Assembly (NCBI GenBank): GCA_900149785.2
Contig: FSSI02000025.1
Span: 3,628 to 67,627 of the forward strand
Length of the DNA: 64,000 bases
Source of the DNA: Sodalinema lacuna_A
GTDB lineage: Bacteria; Cyanobacteriota; Cyanobacteriia; Cyanobacteriales; Geitlerinemataceae
Direction: 5' to 3'
Positions within the stretch are counted from its first letter, which is position 1, and each line of letters opens with the position of its first letter. Positions 44,982 to 54,162 of the stretch are shown in pieces. The notes beneath the pieces were generated by a model. The model did no database searches. It was not told the origin of the DNA and worked only from the letters and a program-made list of their open reading frames with translations. The position numbers were made by a program, and so were the translations under genes.

Positions 44982-45386
44982 CTAAATTTGTCGCCAATTT
45001 TCGGTCTGTAAACCTGTAACTCGCTCAAATTCTCGCTGGTTTGCTGTCACCATAATCAAGTTATGTTGAAGTGCCGTAGCTGCGATTAAGACATCGTAAG
45101 CACCAATCGGTTGCCCCTGGGATTTGAGGGCGGAACGGATGTGAGCAGTTTGTTCCGCTTCTACAACGCCGAAAGGCAAAATGGTTACAGAAGATAAAAT
45201 GCTAGTAATTGCAGGTTCAATCTTCTGAGCACGTTGCAGATTGAGTGCCAATCCATAGCGTAACTCCATCACTGTAACTGACGAAATGGCAATATCAGCG
45301 GGTAAGGTTTGTTTGAACCTGGCTGTGGTTCCAGCCTCACCTTTGATGAAATCACTGATGACGCAAGTGTCAAGGAGGTAACGCAT
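44982..45386 (-). CDS. vapC: VapC-type PIN-domain toxin
   Basis: 134 residues. PIN-domain acidic residues are in place: RYLLDTCVISDF near the N-terminus, ISSVTVMELRYGLAL with its Glu, and IGAYDVLIAATALQHN with the distal Asp, followed by LIMVTANQREFERV. VapC toxins are ribonucleases, commonly cutting initiator tRNA or rRNA. The ATG at 45386 overlaps the vapB stop by one base (TGATG); a TTG one codon earlier is possible. The active site looks intact. Confidence 0.93.
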   Translation of the reverse strand: MRYLLDTCVISDFIKGEAGTTARFKQTLPADIAISSVTVMELRYGLALNLQRAQKIEPAITSILSSVTILPFGVVEAEQTAHIRSALKSQGQPIGAYDVLIAATALQHNLIMVTANQREFERVTGLQTENWRQI

Positions 45387-45619
45387 CAAAATAGCTCCGG
45401 GTCACGAGGCGGACGCAGTTCATCTCGGTAAGATTCAAATGCTGGAAAGTCAGGATTTGCTTCGTAGGACAAGATTATCTCTGACCAATGAGGTGTAGAA
45501 CGTTGTGTTGTTTGACGTAAAGCTTGCAAAATTATGGTTTGCAATGGAACCTTAGATTGCTCGGCTTGACGGATTAAGTCTTGTTCAAGATCTGGTGGTA
45601 AATCAATTTTGATTTGCAT
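45386..45619 (-). CDS. vapB: VapB-like antitoxin
   Basis: 77 residues from ATG 45619 (MQIKIDLPPDLEQDLIRQAE). The start is a ribbon-helix-helix-like DNA-binding segment, with VPLQTIILQALRQTTQ forming the helices. The C-terminal half (WSEIILSYEANPDFPAFESY) is the extended part expected to cover the VapC active site. The gene precedes vapC with a one-base overlap and probably represses the operon. In-frame codons upstream of 45619 lack supporting features. Confidence 0.83.
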   Translation of the reverse strand: MQIKIDLPPDLEQDLIRQAEQSKVPLQTIILQALRQTTQRSTPHWSEIILSYEANPDFPAFESYRDELRPPRDPELF

Positions 45620-45926
45620 TAGAGTTCTCCGGTCAATAGATTTTTTCAAAAAAAACAGATTATATCCGTTGCCGTAGGGGCCTAACCCACCCCTTGTATA
45701 TAAGTTATTGATGATTAAGGACGATATTAAAGACACTATTATGAATGATAACTCAGTCGGGGTGCATCAGAATCCCAGTTCAGGGTGAGAACGACTGGAG
45801 GGGACGATCGCCCTGTTTCCCTCCCACTTCAACACCCTTGCCAACTCCAGAATTTGCCAGAATTTGCCTTAAAATAACAAGGTGCGACTCATAAAAGAAT
45901 TATTAAGAATTACTACAAAAACCCTT
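45620..45926. other. Divergent intergenic region at the right edge of the island
   Basis: About 307 bases between vapB (minus) and the ATP-grasp gene (plus). A direct repeat CCAGAATTTG occurs twice near 45848-45867. Promoters for both directions must lie here; no attachment site or tRNA is visible. Confidence 0.4.
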
Positions 45927-47552
45927 ATGTTTAGTGCATCCATTCCCGAGTCCGAACTCCAGGAACGATTTAAGTCCCTTCAGAAACAACTGCGCGATCG
46001 CTGGCAAACCATTGACCAGTTCGACCAAGATGATAATGATATCCTCGTCATCCCCTCCATTAGCCTGGATCAACGGGAACTGCGAAAAATCGCTGGGGTT
46101 CACCATTATGAGGAACGCAACCTCTATTCCCTGATTCGCCTACGCAACCCCCGAACTCGCCTCATTTACGTCACCTCGCAAGCCCTCCACCCCAGTACCA
46201 TTGACTACTATCTACAACTTCTACCGGGGATTCCCTTCTCTCACGCCCGCGATCGCCTCCTCTTATTCTCCACCTACGACTCGTCTCCCCAACCCCTCAC
46301 CCAAAAAATCCTCGATCGCCCCCGCTTAATTGAACGCATCTGGCGGGCGTTACGACCCCACCAATCCTATATGGTCTGTTTCAACGCCACGGCCTTGGAA
46401 CGGGAGTTATCGGTACGTCTCGGGATTCCTCTGCTAGCGTTGGATCCTGACCTCCTCTATTGGGGAACGAAAGCCGGTTCGCGGCAGATTTTCAGCGATT
46501 GCGGGATTCCCCATCCCCCCGGAAGTGCGTTAGTCCATTCTGTGGAGGACTTGACGGAGGCGGTGTGCGAGTTATGCGATCGCCAACCCCAGGCCCAGCG
46601 ATTTGTGGTCAAACTCAATGAAGGCTTTTCGGGGGAAGGAAACGCCCTTTTAGATGTGACGGGACTCCGGGACCGTCCCGCTACACAACGATTGGACCGA
46701 TTGCGCGATCGCTTCTCCCAGATGCGCTTCCAAGCCGACGGGGAACAGTGGCCCAGTTTCGCTAGCCGCATCCCGGAACTCGGGGCGATCGTGGAATTGT
46801 ATATTGAGGGCCAGGAAAAGCGATCGCCGAGTGTCCAATGTCGCATCACTCCCGAAGGAAGGGTCGAAGTCCTCTCAAGCCATGACCAAATTCTCGGTGG
46901 CCCTGATGGACAAGTCTATCTCGGTTGTGTCTTCCCCGCTGATACGGATTATCGACTTCGTCTACAAGAGTTGGGCTTACGAGTGGGGGCGGCTTTGGCT
47001 GAGAAAGGCTGTTTAGAACGCTTTGGAGTGGATTTTATTGCGGTTCACCAAGACGGAGATTGGCAGTTACACGCCATTGAAATTAACCTCAGAAAAGGGG
47101 GAACCACTCACCCCTTTATGGAGTTAAAACTATTAACCAAAGGGCGCTACGACCTAGACAGCGGTTTATTTTACAGCCAACAAGGACGGGCAAAGTTCTA
47201 TCGCGCTAGTGACAATTTACAGAAGCCAGGGTATCGCGGTTTGTTGCCCAATGATTTGATGGAAATTATCGCCTATCATCAACTTCATTTTGATAGCAGC
47301 ACGGAAACCGGGACGATTTTTCATCTCATGGGCTGTTTGTCGCAATTCGGCAAGTTGGGGTTAACCAGTATTGGTAATTCCCGTCAGGAGGCGGATGAGA
47401 TTTATCAGAGGGTGGTGGATATTTTGGATGCAGAAGGTCGTCGTTATAGCAAGGGAAATCGGGAGGTGGAAATGCCCCCCAGTCATCCCATCGCCTGGCG
47501 AGGACGCATGGAGGCGGAGAACTCCAAATTCAGGGAAGATAGGGAAAATTAG
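45927..47552 (+). CDS. ATP-grasp carboxylate-amine ligase, PGM1-related
   Basis: 541 residues from ATG 45927 (MFSASIPESELQERFKSLQK); a GTG at 45882 would add 15. An N-terminal preATP-grasp-like part contains LVIPSISLDQRELRKIAG and LIYVTSQALHP. The ATP-grasp portion (~180-420) has FVVKLNEGFSGEGNALLD, the loop EGQEKRSPSVQCRI and the metal-binding HAIEINLRKGGTTHPFMELK. It resembles PGM1-type peptide ligases and conserved cyanobacterial carboxylate-amine ligases. The likely reaction is formation of an amide or peptide bond; the substrate is unknown and there is no peptide-precursor gene nearby. Confidence 0.8.
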   Translation: MFSASIPESELQERFKSLQKQLRDRWQTIDQFDQDDNDILVIPSISLDQRELRKIAGVHHYEERNLYSLIRLRNPRTRLIYVTSQALHPSTIDYYLQLLPGIPFSHARDRLLLFSTYDSSPQPLTQKILDRPRLIERIWRALRPHQSYMVCFNATALERELSVRLGIPLLALDPDLLYWGTKAGSRQIFSDCGIPHPPGSALVHSVEDLTEAVCELCDRQPQAQRFVVKLNEGFSGEGNALLDVTGLRDRPATQRLDRLRDRFSQMRFQADGEQWPSFASRIPELGAIVELYIEGQEKRSPSVQCRITPEGRVEVLSSHDQILGGPDGQVYLGCVFPADTDYRLRLQELGLRVGAALAEKGCLERFGVDFIAVHQDGDWQLHAIEINLRKGGTTHPFMELKLLTKGRYDLDSGLFYSQQGRAKFYRASDNLQKPGYRGLLPNDLMEIIAYHQLHFDSSTETGTIFHLMGCLSQFGKLGLTSIGNSRQEADEIYQRVVDILDAEGRRYSKGNREVEMPPSHPIAWRGRMEAENSKFREDREN

Positions 47553-47574
47553 GGGTTATGCCTCTTGCCGAACC

Positions 47575-47639
47575 GGTGCGTTCCGGCAAGTTTTAACCGA
47601 GTGGTCAAAGCCCAAAATTCGGTGATGCCGGAACGCACC
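47575..47639. repeat. 14-bp inverted repeat element
   Basis: GGTGCGTTCCGGCA (47575-47588) and its exact complement TGCCGGAACGCACC (47626-47639) enclose 37 bases. It sits amid heptamer-type repeats between convergent genes. The layout suggests a small non-coding palindromic repeat or MITE-like remnant, or a bidirectional terminator. Confidence 0.8.
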
Positions 47640-47644
47640 CTACC

Positions 47645-47708
47645 CCCTTTTGCCTCTTGCCATCCCCTCGGTGGGAGGGGCAGGGGTGGGTTATGCCTTT
47701 TACCTCTA
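47645..47708. repeat. Copy of the 42-43 bp repeat cassette with heptamers
   Basis: The module at 47656-47697 matches, in reverse orientation and with minor differences, those at 49589 and 50830. It ends just before the aspS stop. Confidence 0.8.
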
Positions 47709-47713
47709 CTTCC

Positions 47714-49507
47714 CTATTCCTTCGTTTTCGGTTTAAAGGTGGAGGAAACATAGAGTTCTTTTAACTGTTTCTTGTCCACATTGGCGGGGGCGTCGGTGAG
47801 GAGACAGCGGGCTTGTTGAGTTTTCGGGAAGGCGATGACATCCCGGATGGAGTCTTCCTGGGCTAATAACATGACCAAACGATCTAAGCCGTAGGCGATT
47901 CCACCGTGGGGTGGGGTTCCGTAGTCGAAGGCGTTGAGGAGAAAGCCGAATTTCTCGTTGGCTTCTTCGTCGGATAAGCCAATGGCCTCGAAGACTTGTT
48001 CTTGAATCTCCCGTTGGTAAATCCGTAGGCTACCCCCGCCGATTTCGTTGCCATTTAAGACGAGGTCGTAGGCTAAGGCGCGGGCGGTTTTGAGGTCGGC
48101 TAAATCCTCGGGGTTGGGGGCGGTAAAGGGGTGGTGGAGGGCTTCGAGGCGTTTTTCGTCGGCGTTCCACTCGAACATGGGGAAGTCGGTAATCCAGAGG
48201 AGGTTGAGTTGATTCTCGTCGATGAGATCCATCTGGCGGGCGATGACTTGACGCAGGCGATCGAGGGTTTTGTTGACGGTTTCGCGGTCTCCGGCGCCGA
48301 ATAGCAACAGATGACCGGATTCGGCGTTGGTTCGGCTGAGGAGTTCGGCTTTTTGGTCGTCGCTGAGGTTGTCTTTGATGGCGCCAATGGTATCAATCTC
48401 GCCGTTGTCTTTGACGCGAATGTACGCGAGTCCTTTGGCCCCGGCTTCGCTGGCTTCTTTGAAGAGGTCGCCGCCGGGTTTGATACGGACGTTGGAGATG
48501 GCGGCGTTTCCGTTGGGAATGGGGAGGACTTTGACGATTCCGCCGGCTTTGATGGCCCCGGAGAAGACTTTGAAGCCGGAGTCTTGCATGAGGTCGGAGA
48601 CGTCGACGAGTTCTAAGCCATAGCGGGTGTCGGGGCGATCGCAGCCGTAGCGGTCCATGGACTCTTGATAGGTGAGTCGGGGGAAGGGCCGGGGAATGTC
48701 AATTCCTTTGACGGTTTTGAAGATGTGGGCGATGAGGGCCTCGTTGAGGTCGATGATTTCGTCGAAGGACATGAAACTCATTTCCATGTCCAGTTGGGTA
48801 AATTCGGGTTGGCGATCGGCCCGTAAGTCTTCGTCGCGGAAACAGCGGGCGATTTGATAGTAGCGATCCATCCCCGACACCATCAATAACTGTTTGAACA
48901 GTTGCGGGGATTGGGGAAGGGCGAACCATTCGCCGGGGTTGACGCGACTGGGGACGAGGTAATCCCGCGCGCCTTCGGGGGTGGAACGGGTTAGGACGGG
49001 GGTTTCGACTTCGACGAAGTTTTGCTGATCTTCGAGGAAGCGACGCATGGCTTTGATGGTCTCATGGCGCAGTTTGAGGTTTTGGGCCATGCGATCGCGC
49101 CGTAAGTCGAGGTAGCGATATTTGAGGCGCAATTCTTCCCGGACGGCTTCGATTTCTGAGGTTCCGACTTGGAAGGGGAGTTGTTTGTGAACTTCGTTGA
49201 GAACTTCGATGCGATCGGCGTAGACTTCGATTTCGCCGGTGGGGAGTTTTGGGTTCAGGGAGTCGTCGGGCCGTTGATAGACGGTTCCGGTAACGCGCAC
49301 GACATATTCGTTACGCAGTGCGTCCGCGTCTTGGAAGGCGTCGGGGGTTCGTTCAGGATCGCCGACGATTTGCACGACTCCGCTGCGATCGCGCAAATCC
49401 ACGAAAATCACGCCACCGTGATCCCGACGACGGTCCACCCAGCCGCAGAGGGTGACGGTGTTACCGATATCTTCTTTTCGGACAGTGCCGCAATAGTGGG
49501 TTCGCAT
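47714..49507 (-). CDS. aspS: Aspartyl-tRNA synthetase
   Basis: 597 residues from ATG 49507 (MRTHYCGTVRKEDIGNTVTL); codons further upstream do not match the family. An N-terminal OB-fold anticodon-binding domain (VTLCGWVDRRRDHGGVIFVD) is followed by class II motif 2 (RYYQIARCFRDEDLRADRQP), a bacterial GAD insertion domain (~300-415) and motif 3 (GGIAYGLDRLVMLL). It charges tRNA-Asp; whether it is non-discriminating cannot be judged here. The gene is the normal length. Confidence 0.97.
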   Translation of the reverse strand: MRTHYCGTVRKEDIGNTVTLCGWVDRRRDHGGVIFVDLRDRSGVVQIVGDPERTPDAFQDADALRNEYVVRVTGTVYQRPDDSLNPKLPTGEIEVYADRIEVLNEVHKQLPFQVGTSEIEAVREELRLKYRYLDLRRDRMAQNLKLRHETIKAMRRFLEDQQNFVEVETPVLTRSTPEGARDYLVPSRVNPGEWFALPQSPQLFKQLLMVSGMDRYYQIARCFRDEDLRADRQPEFTQLDMEMSFMSFDEIIDLNEALIAHIFKTVKGIDIPRPFPRLTYQESMDRYGCDRPDTRYGLELVDVSDLMQDSGFKVFSGAIKAGGIVKVLPIPNGNAAISNVRIKPGGDLFKEASEAGAKGLAYIRVKDNGEIDTIGAIKDNLSDDQKAELLSRTNAESGHLLLFGAGDRETVNKTLDRLRQVIARQMDLIDENQLNLLWITDFPMFEWNADEKRLEALHHPFTAPNPEDLADLKTARALAYDLVLNGNEIGGGSLRIYQREIQEQVFEAIGLSDEEANEKFGFLLNAFDYGTPPHGGIAYGLDRLVMLLAQEDSIRDVIAFPKTQQARCLLTDAPANVDKKQLKELYVSSTFKPKTKE

Positions 49508-49964
49508 GGTGGCAGGGTTAAGGAGTAACGTGCAGTTCAAATCTGGAAAACTTCCCCATTATGCCGTATCGCTGAGGAGAAGGCAAAAGGCATAACCCAC
49601 CCCTAACCCCTCCCACCGAGGGGATGGCAAGGGGCAAGAGGGGGAAGAAGGGAACGGGGAACACCGGAACGGGGAACGGGGAACAGGGAACAGGGAACAG
49701 GGAACAGGGAACGGGGAACAGGACAATTATATTTGCTGAACTCATTAACATTTTATTTGATTTTGTCAACTCTTTTTGTGTTGATTTTTGTTGCGAAAAT
49801 ATTTTGTCGCAGGCTAGATGTTTAATCTTGCGTCCTAGACAAGACTTCAGCCCCTGATTTGCCTTATCCTCTGGGGCGCTCGACTTCAGTATAACATAAA
49901 ATCGGCAAACTGCAAGTAGCAAACGGCAAATTTGCATGGAACTCTGGTATATTTTTACAATTCC
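49508..49964. other. Intergenic region between rsmA and aspS
   Basis: About 457 bases. The aspS-proximal half is repeats (listed separately). The part at about 49730-49960 is distinctly AT-rich, with no convincing gene, and probably includes the aspS promoter. No RNA family was recognised. Confidence 0.4.
49578..49723. repeat. Cassette plus heptamer array
   Basis: A 43-bp module at 49589-49631, identical base for base to that at 50830-50872, is followed by GGCAAGA-like and then GGGAACA/GGGAACG heptamers. Confidence 0.9.
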
Positions 49965-50783
49965 TTAAACATTCAGGGTTAGACCATTGGCTAAGGCGAC
50001 CCAATCCTCAACAGCTAGACGTTCGGCGCGACTCTCTGGGGGCAGATTTCGTTGTTCTAGGAGTGTTTGTAACTCATCCGTATCAACTTGTCCTTTGAGG
50101 TTGTTACGTAGCATCTTGCGACGACTGGAAAATCCCAACTTAATCAAAGTTGCCATTTTCTTGGGATTTTCGGCGGGAACTGGAATTGTACGAGGGGTGA
50201 GACGAACGACAACAGAATCCACCTTCGGCGGCGGGTAGAAGGCTTTGGGGGGAACGTGACAGATGGATTCGCAATCGGCTAGGTATTGAACTCGCACGGA
50301 TAAGGCCCCGAAGGTTTTGGAACCGGGTTTGGCGCAGAGGCGATCGCCCACTTCTTTTTGCAAAAGTAATACAATAGAATTATAGGGGTTAGGATTGGGC
50401 GAGTCCACGTCTCCAAGGAGTTTTTCTAAAATTGGGGCAGTGATATTATAGGGAATGTTGGCAACGACTTTGTTTTGATTCTGAAAAATGGCGGGAGACT
50501 GGGCTAGAGTCTTGGATACATCTAGGGACAAGAAATCACCTTGAAGTAGCAAGAAATTTTCAATCCCAGCAAATTTTTTGGCGAGTTTTTGACATAAGTC
50601 GCGGTCAAGTTCGACGGCAACCAATGATTCTGTAAGGGGAAATAATCGGCGGGTTAATACGCCTTGTCCGGGACCAATTTCTAGGACGCGATCGCTCGGT
50701 GAAAGTTTTGCAGCGGCGACAATTTTATCAAGGACTGCATCACTGCGAAGCCAATGTTGAGCGAATCGTTTACGAGGGGGCAT
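49965..50783 (-). CDS. rsmA: 16S rRNA (adenine1518/1519-N6) dimethyltransferase
   Basis: 272 residues. RsmA/KsgA dimethylates two adjacent adenines in the 3' hairpin of 16S rRNA during small-subunit assembly. Motifs are KRFAQHWLRSDAVLDKIV, VLEIGPGQGVLTRRLFPL (SAM), the catalytic-site NIPYNITAPILEKLL, and the C-terminal FSSRRKMLRNNL. The length and start are typical. A heptamer array lies immediately upstream of its start, so its promoter is displaced beyond or lies within the repeats. Confidence 0.96.
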   Translation of the reverse strand: MPPRKRFAQHWLRSDAVLDKIVAAAKLSPSDRVLEIGPGQGVLTRRLFPLTESLVAVELDRDLCQKLAKKFAGIENFLLLQGDFLSLDVSKTLAQSPAIFQNQNKVVANIPYNITAPILEKLLGDVDSPNPNPYNSIVLLLQKEVGDRLCAKPGSKTFGALSVRVQYLADCESICHVPPKAFYPPPKVDSVVVRLTPRTIPVPAENPKKMATLIKLGFSSRRKMLRNNLKGQVDTDELQTLLEQRNLPPESRAERLAVEDWVALANGLTLNV

Positions 50784-50792
50784 GGTTTAAAA

Positions 50793-50895
50793 AGGGCAAG
50801 AGGCAAGAGGCAAGAGGCAAGAGGCAAGAGGCATAACCCACCCCTAACCCCTCCCACCGAGGGGATGGCAAGAAGCAAGAGGCAAGAGGGGGGAA
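50793..50895. repeat. Heptamer array with cassette
   Basis: Four GGCAAGA units, the 43-bp module at 50830-50872, then more GGCAAGA-like units. It separates divergent rsmA and the alpha/beta hydrolase gene. Confidence 0.9.
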
Positions 50896-50952
50896 TGGGA
50901 GACTAAATATGATAGGTTGAGATGTGTTAGATGTCGAGGTCAGTGGCTGGAG

Positions 50953-51816
50953 ATGGCGTACCTAAACCTGCGGGGTGTTGACCATTACTATGAATGGATT
51001 ACGGGGGAGTCTACCGACACAGAGAAGCCAGTCATGGTGTTTCTGCATGGCTGGGGGGGGTCGGGACGCTATTGGCGGAGTACGGCCCGGGCGTTGAGCG
51101 ATCGCTTCGATTGTTTACTGTACGATATGAGGGGCTTCGGGCGATCGCGGCTGCCGGAGAAAAGCCAACTTGAGGCGGCCCTGGATTATGAACTCGAAAC
51201 CTACGCTGATGACTTGGCGGCGTTGCTGGATGCCTTGGTGGGCGATCGCCAGTCCTCCCAAGTTTATCTCAATGCCCACTCGATGGGAGCCTCCATCGCG
51301 ACCCTATTTATCAACCGTTATCCTGAACGAGTCAAGCGGGCCATCCTCACCTGTAGCGGCATTTTTGACTACGACGAACGCAGTTTTACCGCCTTCCACA
51401 CGATTAGTCGCTGGGTGGTTCAGTTTCGCCCCCAATGGCTGGCTTCCGTTCCCTGGGTTGATCGTTTGTTTATGGCTCGCTTTCTGAACAAGACCATACC
51501 GAGTTACGAAAGTCAAGCCTTTCTCGCAGATTTTTTGATGGCTGATTTCGAGGCGGCGTTGGGTACCGTGTTGACGTCGGTTAGCAAGCAAGCGGCGGAA
51601 ACCATGCCGAGTGAGTTCGCCAAAATTAGGGTTCCCACGCTCTTGGTGGCGGGGGAACGAGATATTATTATTCCTGCTGAGATGGGCCGTAAAGCCGTGG
51701 AACAGAACCAAAAGGGGATGGTTCAGTATCTCGAAATCGCCGAGACAGCCCATTTCCCAATGTTAGAAGATGCGCCAACCTATCTCGGGGGAATCGCGCC
51801 ATTTCTAGCGGTTTAA
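50953..51816 (+). CDS. Alpha/beta hydrolase
   Basis: 287 residues from ATG 50953 (MAYLNLRGVDHYYEW); a start at 50917 is possible but less typical. An alpha/beta hydrolase fold is clear: oxyanion-hole region VFLHGWGGSGRYW, nucleophile elbow NAHSMGAS with the catalytic Ser, Asp in LLVAGERDIIIP and His in AETAHFPMLED. No signal peptide. The substrate is not predictable; possibilities include an esterase or lactonase. It is flanked by heptamer arrays on both sides. Confidence 0.88.
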   Translation: MAYLNLRGVDHYYEWITGESTDTEKPVMVFLHGWGGSGRYWRSTARALSDRFDCLLYDMRGFGRSRLPEKSQLEAALDYELETYADDLAALLDALVGDRQSSQVYLNAHSMGASIATLFINRYPERVKRAILTCSGIFDYDERSFTAFHTISRWVVQFRPQWLASVPWVDRLFMARFLNKTIPSYESQAFLADFLMADFEAALGTVLTSVSKQAAETMPSEFAKIRVPTLLVAGERDIIIPAEMGRKAVEQNQKGMVQYLEIAETAHFPMLEDAPTYLGGIAPFLAV

Positions 51817-51824
51817 GGCAATAG

Positions 51825-51906
<82 letters not shown>

Positions 51907-51986
51907 TAGCGGTGGTGATGATAGTTCCCAGTTCGAGGATTCCCCGTTCCCTTGTTCCGCCCTTTTGCCTCTTGCCTTTTTCTTCC

Positions 51987-52922
51987 CTAACCCACCGATT
52001 GCGGGGTTTTCTCTGAGGTGGGTTCTTTTGTATTTTGATTGAGTTGTCCGCCGAACTTTTGTAGTTCGTAGAGTTTCACCCCAATTTGATATTCATACTG
52101 ACTCAACAGACGACCATAAATATAGCCGGCGCGGCCGTCTAAAAAGCCCAATTGTAAGATATAAAAGAGGATAAACCGCAATAATGGTTTGAAGGGAAGA
52201 CGCACCCAAATTTTCTTGAGAAAACGTTTGCGTTGTACGGAATCTCCGAATAAATTAGCGCCAATGGTTCCGTCTTCGGCTTGACCCGAAAGGAGGTTAT
52301 AATAGACCCGAGCTTCCCAGTTAGAATAACGATTGTGACGAGCGAGCCAGTGATAAATATCTCGGAAGTCGATATGTAGCATATCTTCTTTGAGATAACC
52401 GGCTTGGCTGGGAAGAACCACGTGTTCGTGAACTTCGTTGTCGCCGGTGTTGGGAACAGCCTCGGTACTTAGGTTTTCATAGCGACCGAGTTTGTGCTTG
52501 AACAGGCGCAAGTTCCAATCGGGGTATTTACCGCCGTGACGAATCCATTTTCCTAGGAAAAAGACGCGGCGGTTGAGATAGTAGCCGTCTTTTTCATTTT
52601 GTTCAACGACTTGGGCAATTTCATCCCAAAGTTCTGGGGTGATGCGTTCGTCGCAATCGACAATTAACACCCAGTCATGGCTGAAGGGTAAGTTATCTAA
52701 AGACCAATTTTTCTTTTTGGGCCAACGTCCATTAAAGTGAAATTGAACGACGTTAGCGCCGTACTGTTCGGAGATTTCACAGGAGCGATCGCTACTTTGG
52801 GAGTCTACCACAAAGACTTCGGCGGCCCGGGAGACACTTTCGAGACAGGCGGGGAGATTAGATTCCTCATTTTTGGCGGGAATGAGGACGGACACGGGAA
52901 TCTTATGATCAGTCGAAGACAT
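51987..52922 (-). CDS. Family 2 glycosyltransferase (LPS/capsule type)
   Basis: 311 residues. The GT-A start VSVLIPAKNEESNLPACLES, nucleotide region VFVVDSQSSDRS and acidic motif VLIVDCDERITPELW mark a family 2 inverting transferase. The remainder resembles glycosyltransferases of lipopolysaccharide or exopolysaccharide synthesis, with a hydrophobic/basic C-terminal patch (KPLLRFILFYILQLGF) that could associate with the membrane. It precedes a possible partner glycosyltransferase on the same strand, 73 bases apart. Donor and acceptor are unknown. Confidence 0.88.
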   Translation of the reverse strand: MSSTDHKIPVSVLIPAKNEESNLPACLESVSRAAEVFVVDSQSSDRSCEISEQYGANVVQFHFNGRWPKKKNWSLDNLPFSHDWVLIVDCDERITPELWDEIAQVVEQNEKDGYYLNRRVFFLGKWIRHGGKYPDWNLRLFKHKLGRYENLSTEAVPNTGDNEVHEHVVLPSQAGYLKEDMLHIDFRDIYHWLARHNRYSNWEARVYYNLLSGQAEDGTIGANLFGDSVQRKRFLKKIWVRLPFKPLLRFILFYILQLGFLDGRAGYIYGRLLSQYEYQIGVKLYELQKFGGQLNQNTKEPTSEKTPQSVG

Positions 52923-52995
52923 ACAAGCTAACCTACGCAGTTTAAGGGAACGGGGATTGAGTAGAGATGAGGGGAACGGATGGACTCAACGAGAC

Positions 52996-53955
52996 TTACG
53001 CGGGGGTTTCCGGGCGATCGCCTGGGAGGTCTTTGGGCGGAAAGAGCATCCCCTCAATGGCAGACCCTAGATAGCCAATCTGACCGTAAGCATACACCAA
53101 ATTCTCAAAGCGTTGTGCAGGATCGCGCACAAATTTAAGGGATTTATAAAGTCCTCGGGCGATTCGTTCTCCTCCTCGTAACAATTGTTTAGACCCGGCA
53201 TTTCCGGCAAGTTGTTCCCGATAACACTCACTGACCCCTTGCCACCAGCCTCGTTGCAGAAACCAACTGCGGTTAACTCGTTCTGGGGCCACATTATGGG
53301 CCACTAAGGCGTTGGGAAGATAGGCAACTTGCCAACCGAGATTTAAGGCCTTTTCGGTCATGTAGAGTTCTTCATTGGAGAGTAGTTTTTTACCCACTCG
53401 CCCCAAATTGGGGTCAAAACCGCCAATCTGATTGAGGAAGTCTCGGCGAATACAGTAGTTTAAGCCTCGGGGGGTGAGTCCTGGGTTTTCAATCAACCGC
53501 AGCTCGTCTCCTAAATCATAACGCCCCAGACAGCCGGACATCTCATCGGAGAGCCAGGGCGGTTGAGACATTCCCTCGGCCCAGATGAGGGTGACTTTGC
53601 CACCGGCGATCGCCAATTTATCATTATCCTCGAAGGCGCGACAGAGGCAACTTAGCCAGGTGGGGGTGGCCACGGCATCGTCATCGAGATAGGCAATCAG
53701 CGGCGCTTCGGTGGCGTTGGCCCCGGTGTTGCGGGCAACGGATAGCCCGAGGGTGGGTTCCCAGATATACCGGAGACGAGGATGAGGCGATCGCGCGTCA
53801 ACGACGGCCTTGGTGTTGTCTGTTGAACCATTGTCAACGACGATGACGTCATAGTTCTGGCACTCTGACTGGTTCAGGAGACTGTCAATCGCGGCCCCGA
53901 GATAGGTATCTCGGTTGTGAGTACAGATAATTGCAGAGATGTTTAGATCGGACAT
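52996..53955 (-). CDS. Family 2 glycosyltransferase
   Basis: 319 residues from ATG 53955 (MSDLNISAIICTHNRDTYLG). The frame stays open upstream only because it passes through a heptamer array, giving an artefactual PVPRSLF-type extension that I exclude. Motifs are DVIVVDNGSTDNT, SVARNTGA and the metal-binding YLDDDAVATPTWL. NEELYMTEKALNLGW and RVNRSWFLQRGWWQG follow. It is probably involved in surface glycan synthesis together with the downstream glycosyltransferase gene. Confidence 0.88.
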   Translation of the reverse strand: MSDLNISAIICTHNRDTYLGAAIDSLLNQSECQNYDVIVVDNGSTDNTKAVVDARSPHPRLRYIWEPTLGLSVARNTGANATEAPLIAYLDDDAVATPTWLSCLCRAFEDNDKLAIAGGKVTLIWAEGMSQPPWLSDEMSGCLGRYDLGDELRLIENPGLTPRGLNYCIRRDFLNQIGGFDPNLGRVGKKLLSNEELYMTEKALNLGWQVAYLPNALVAHNVAPERVNRSWFLQRGWWQGVSECYREQLAGNAGSKQLLRGGERIARGLYKSLKFVRDPAQRFENLVYAYGQIGYLGSAIEGMLFPPKDLPGDRPETPA

Positions 53956-54026
53956 GAAATCCTCAAAGGCCAGTGACTCGGGGAACGGCCGATAGGCTTG
54001 CCGTTCTCGTCTGTTATAGCAGATGA

Positions 54027-54162
54027 GGGCAAGAGGCAAAAAGAAGGGAACAGGGAATAGGGAACGGGGAACAGGGAACGGGGAACAGGGAACAGGGAAC
54101 AGGGAACGGGGAACGGGGAACGGGGAACGGGGAACAGGAAATAGGGAACGGGGAACAGGAGG
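54027..54162. repeat. Heptamer array (GGGAACA/GGGAACG)
   Basis: About fifteen 7-bp units lie just upstream of the glycosyltransferase gene on its template side. It drives an artefactual N-terminal extension in automatic gene calls. Confidence 0.9.

Noticed and set aside
48311..48616. Long open frames antisense to aspS
   Set aside because: Shadow frames of a strongly conserved synthetase gene, rich in V/G/D with no family resemblance.
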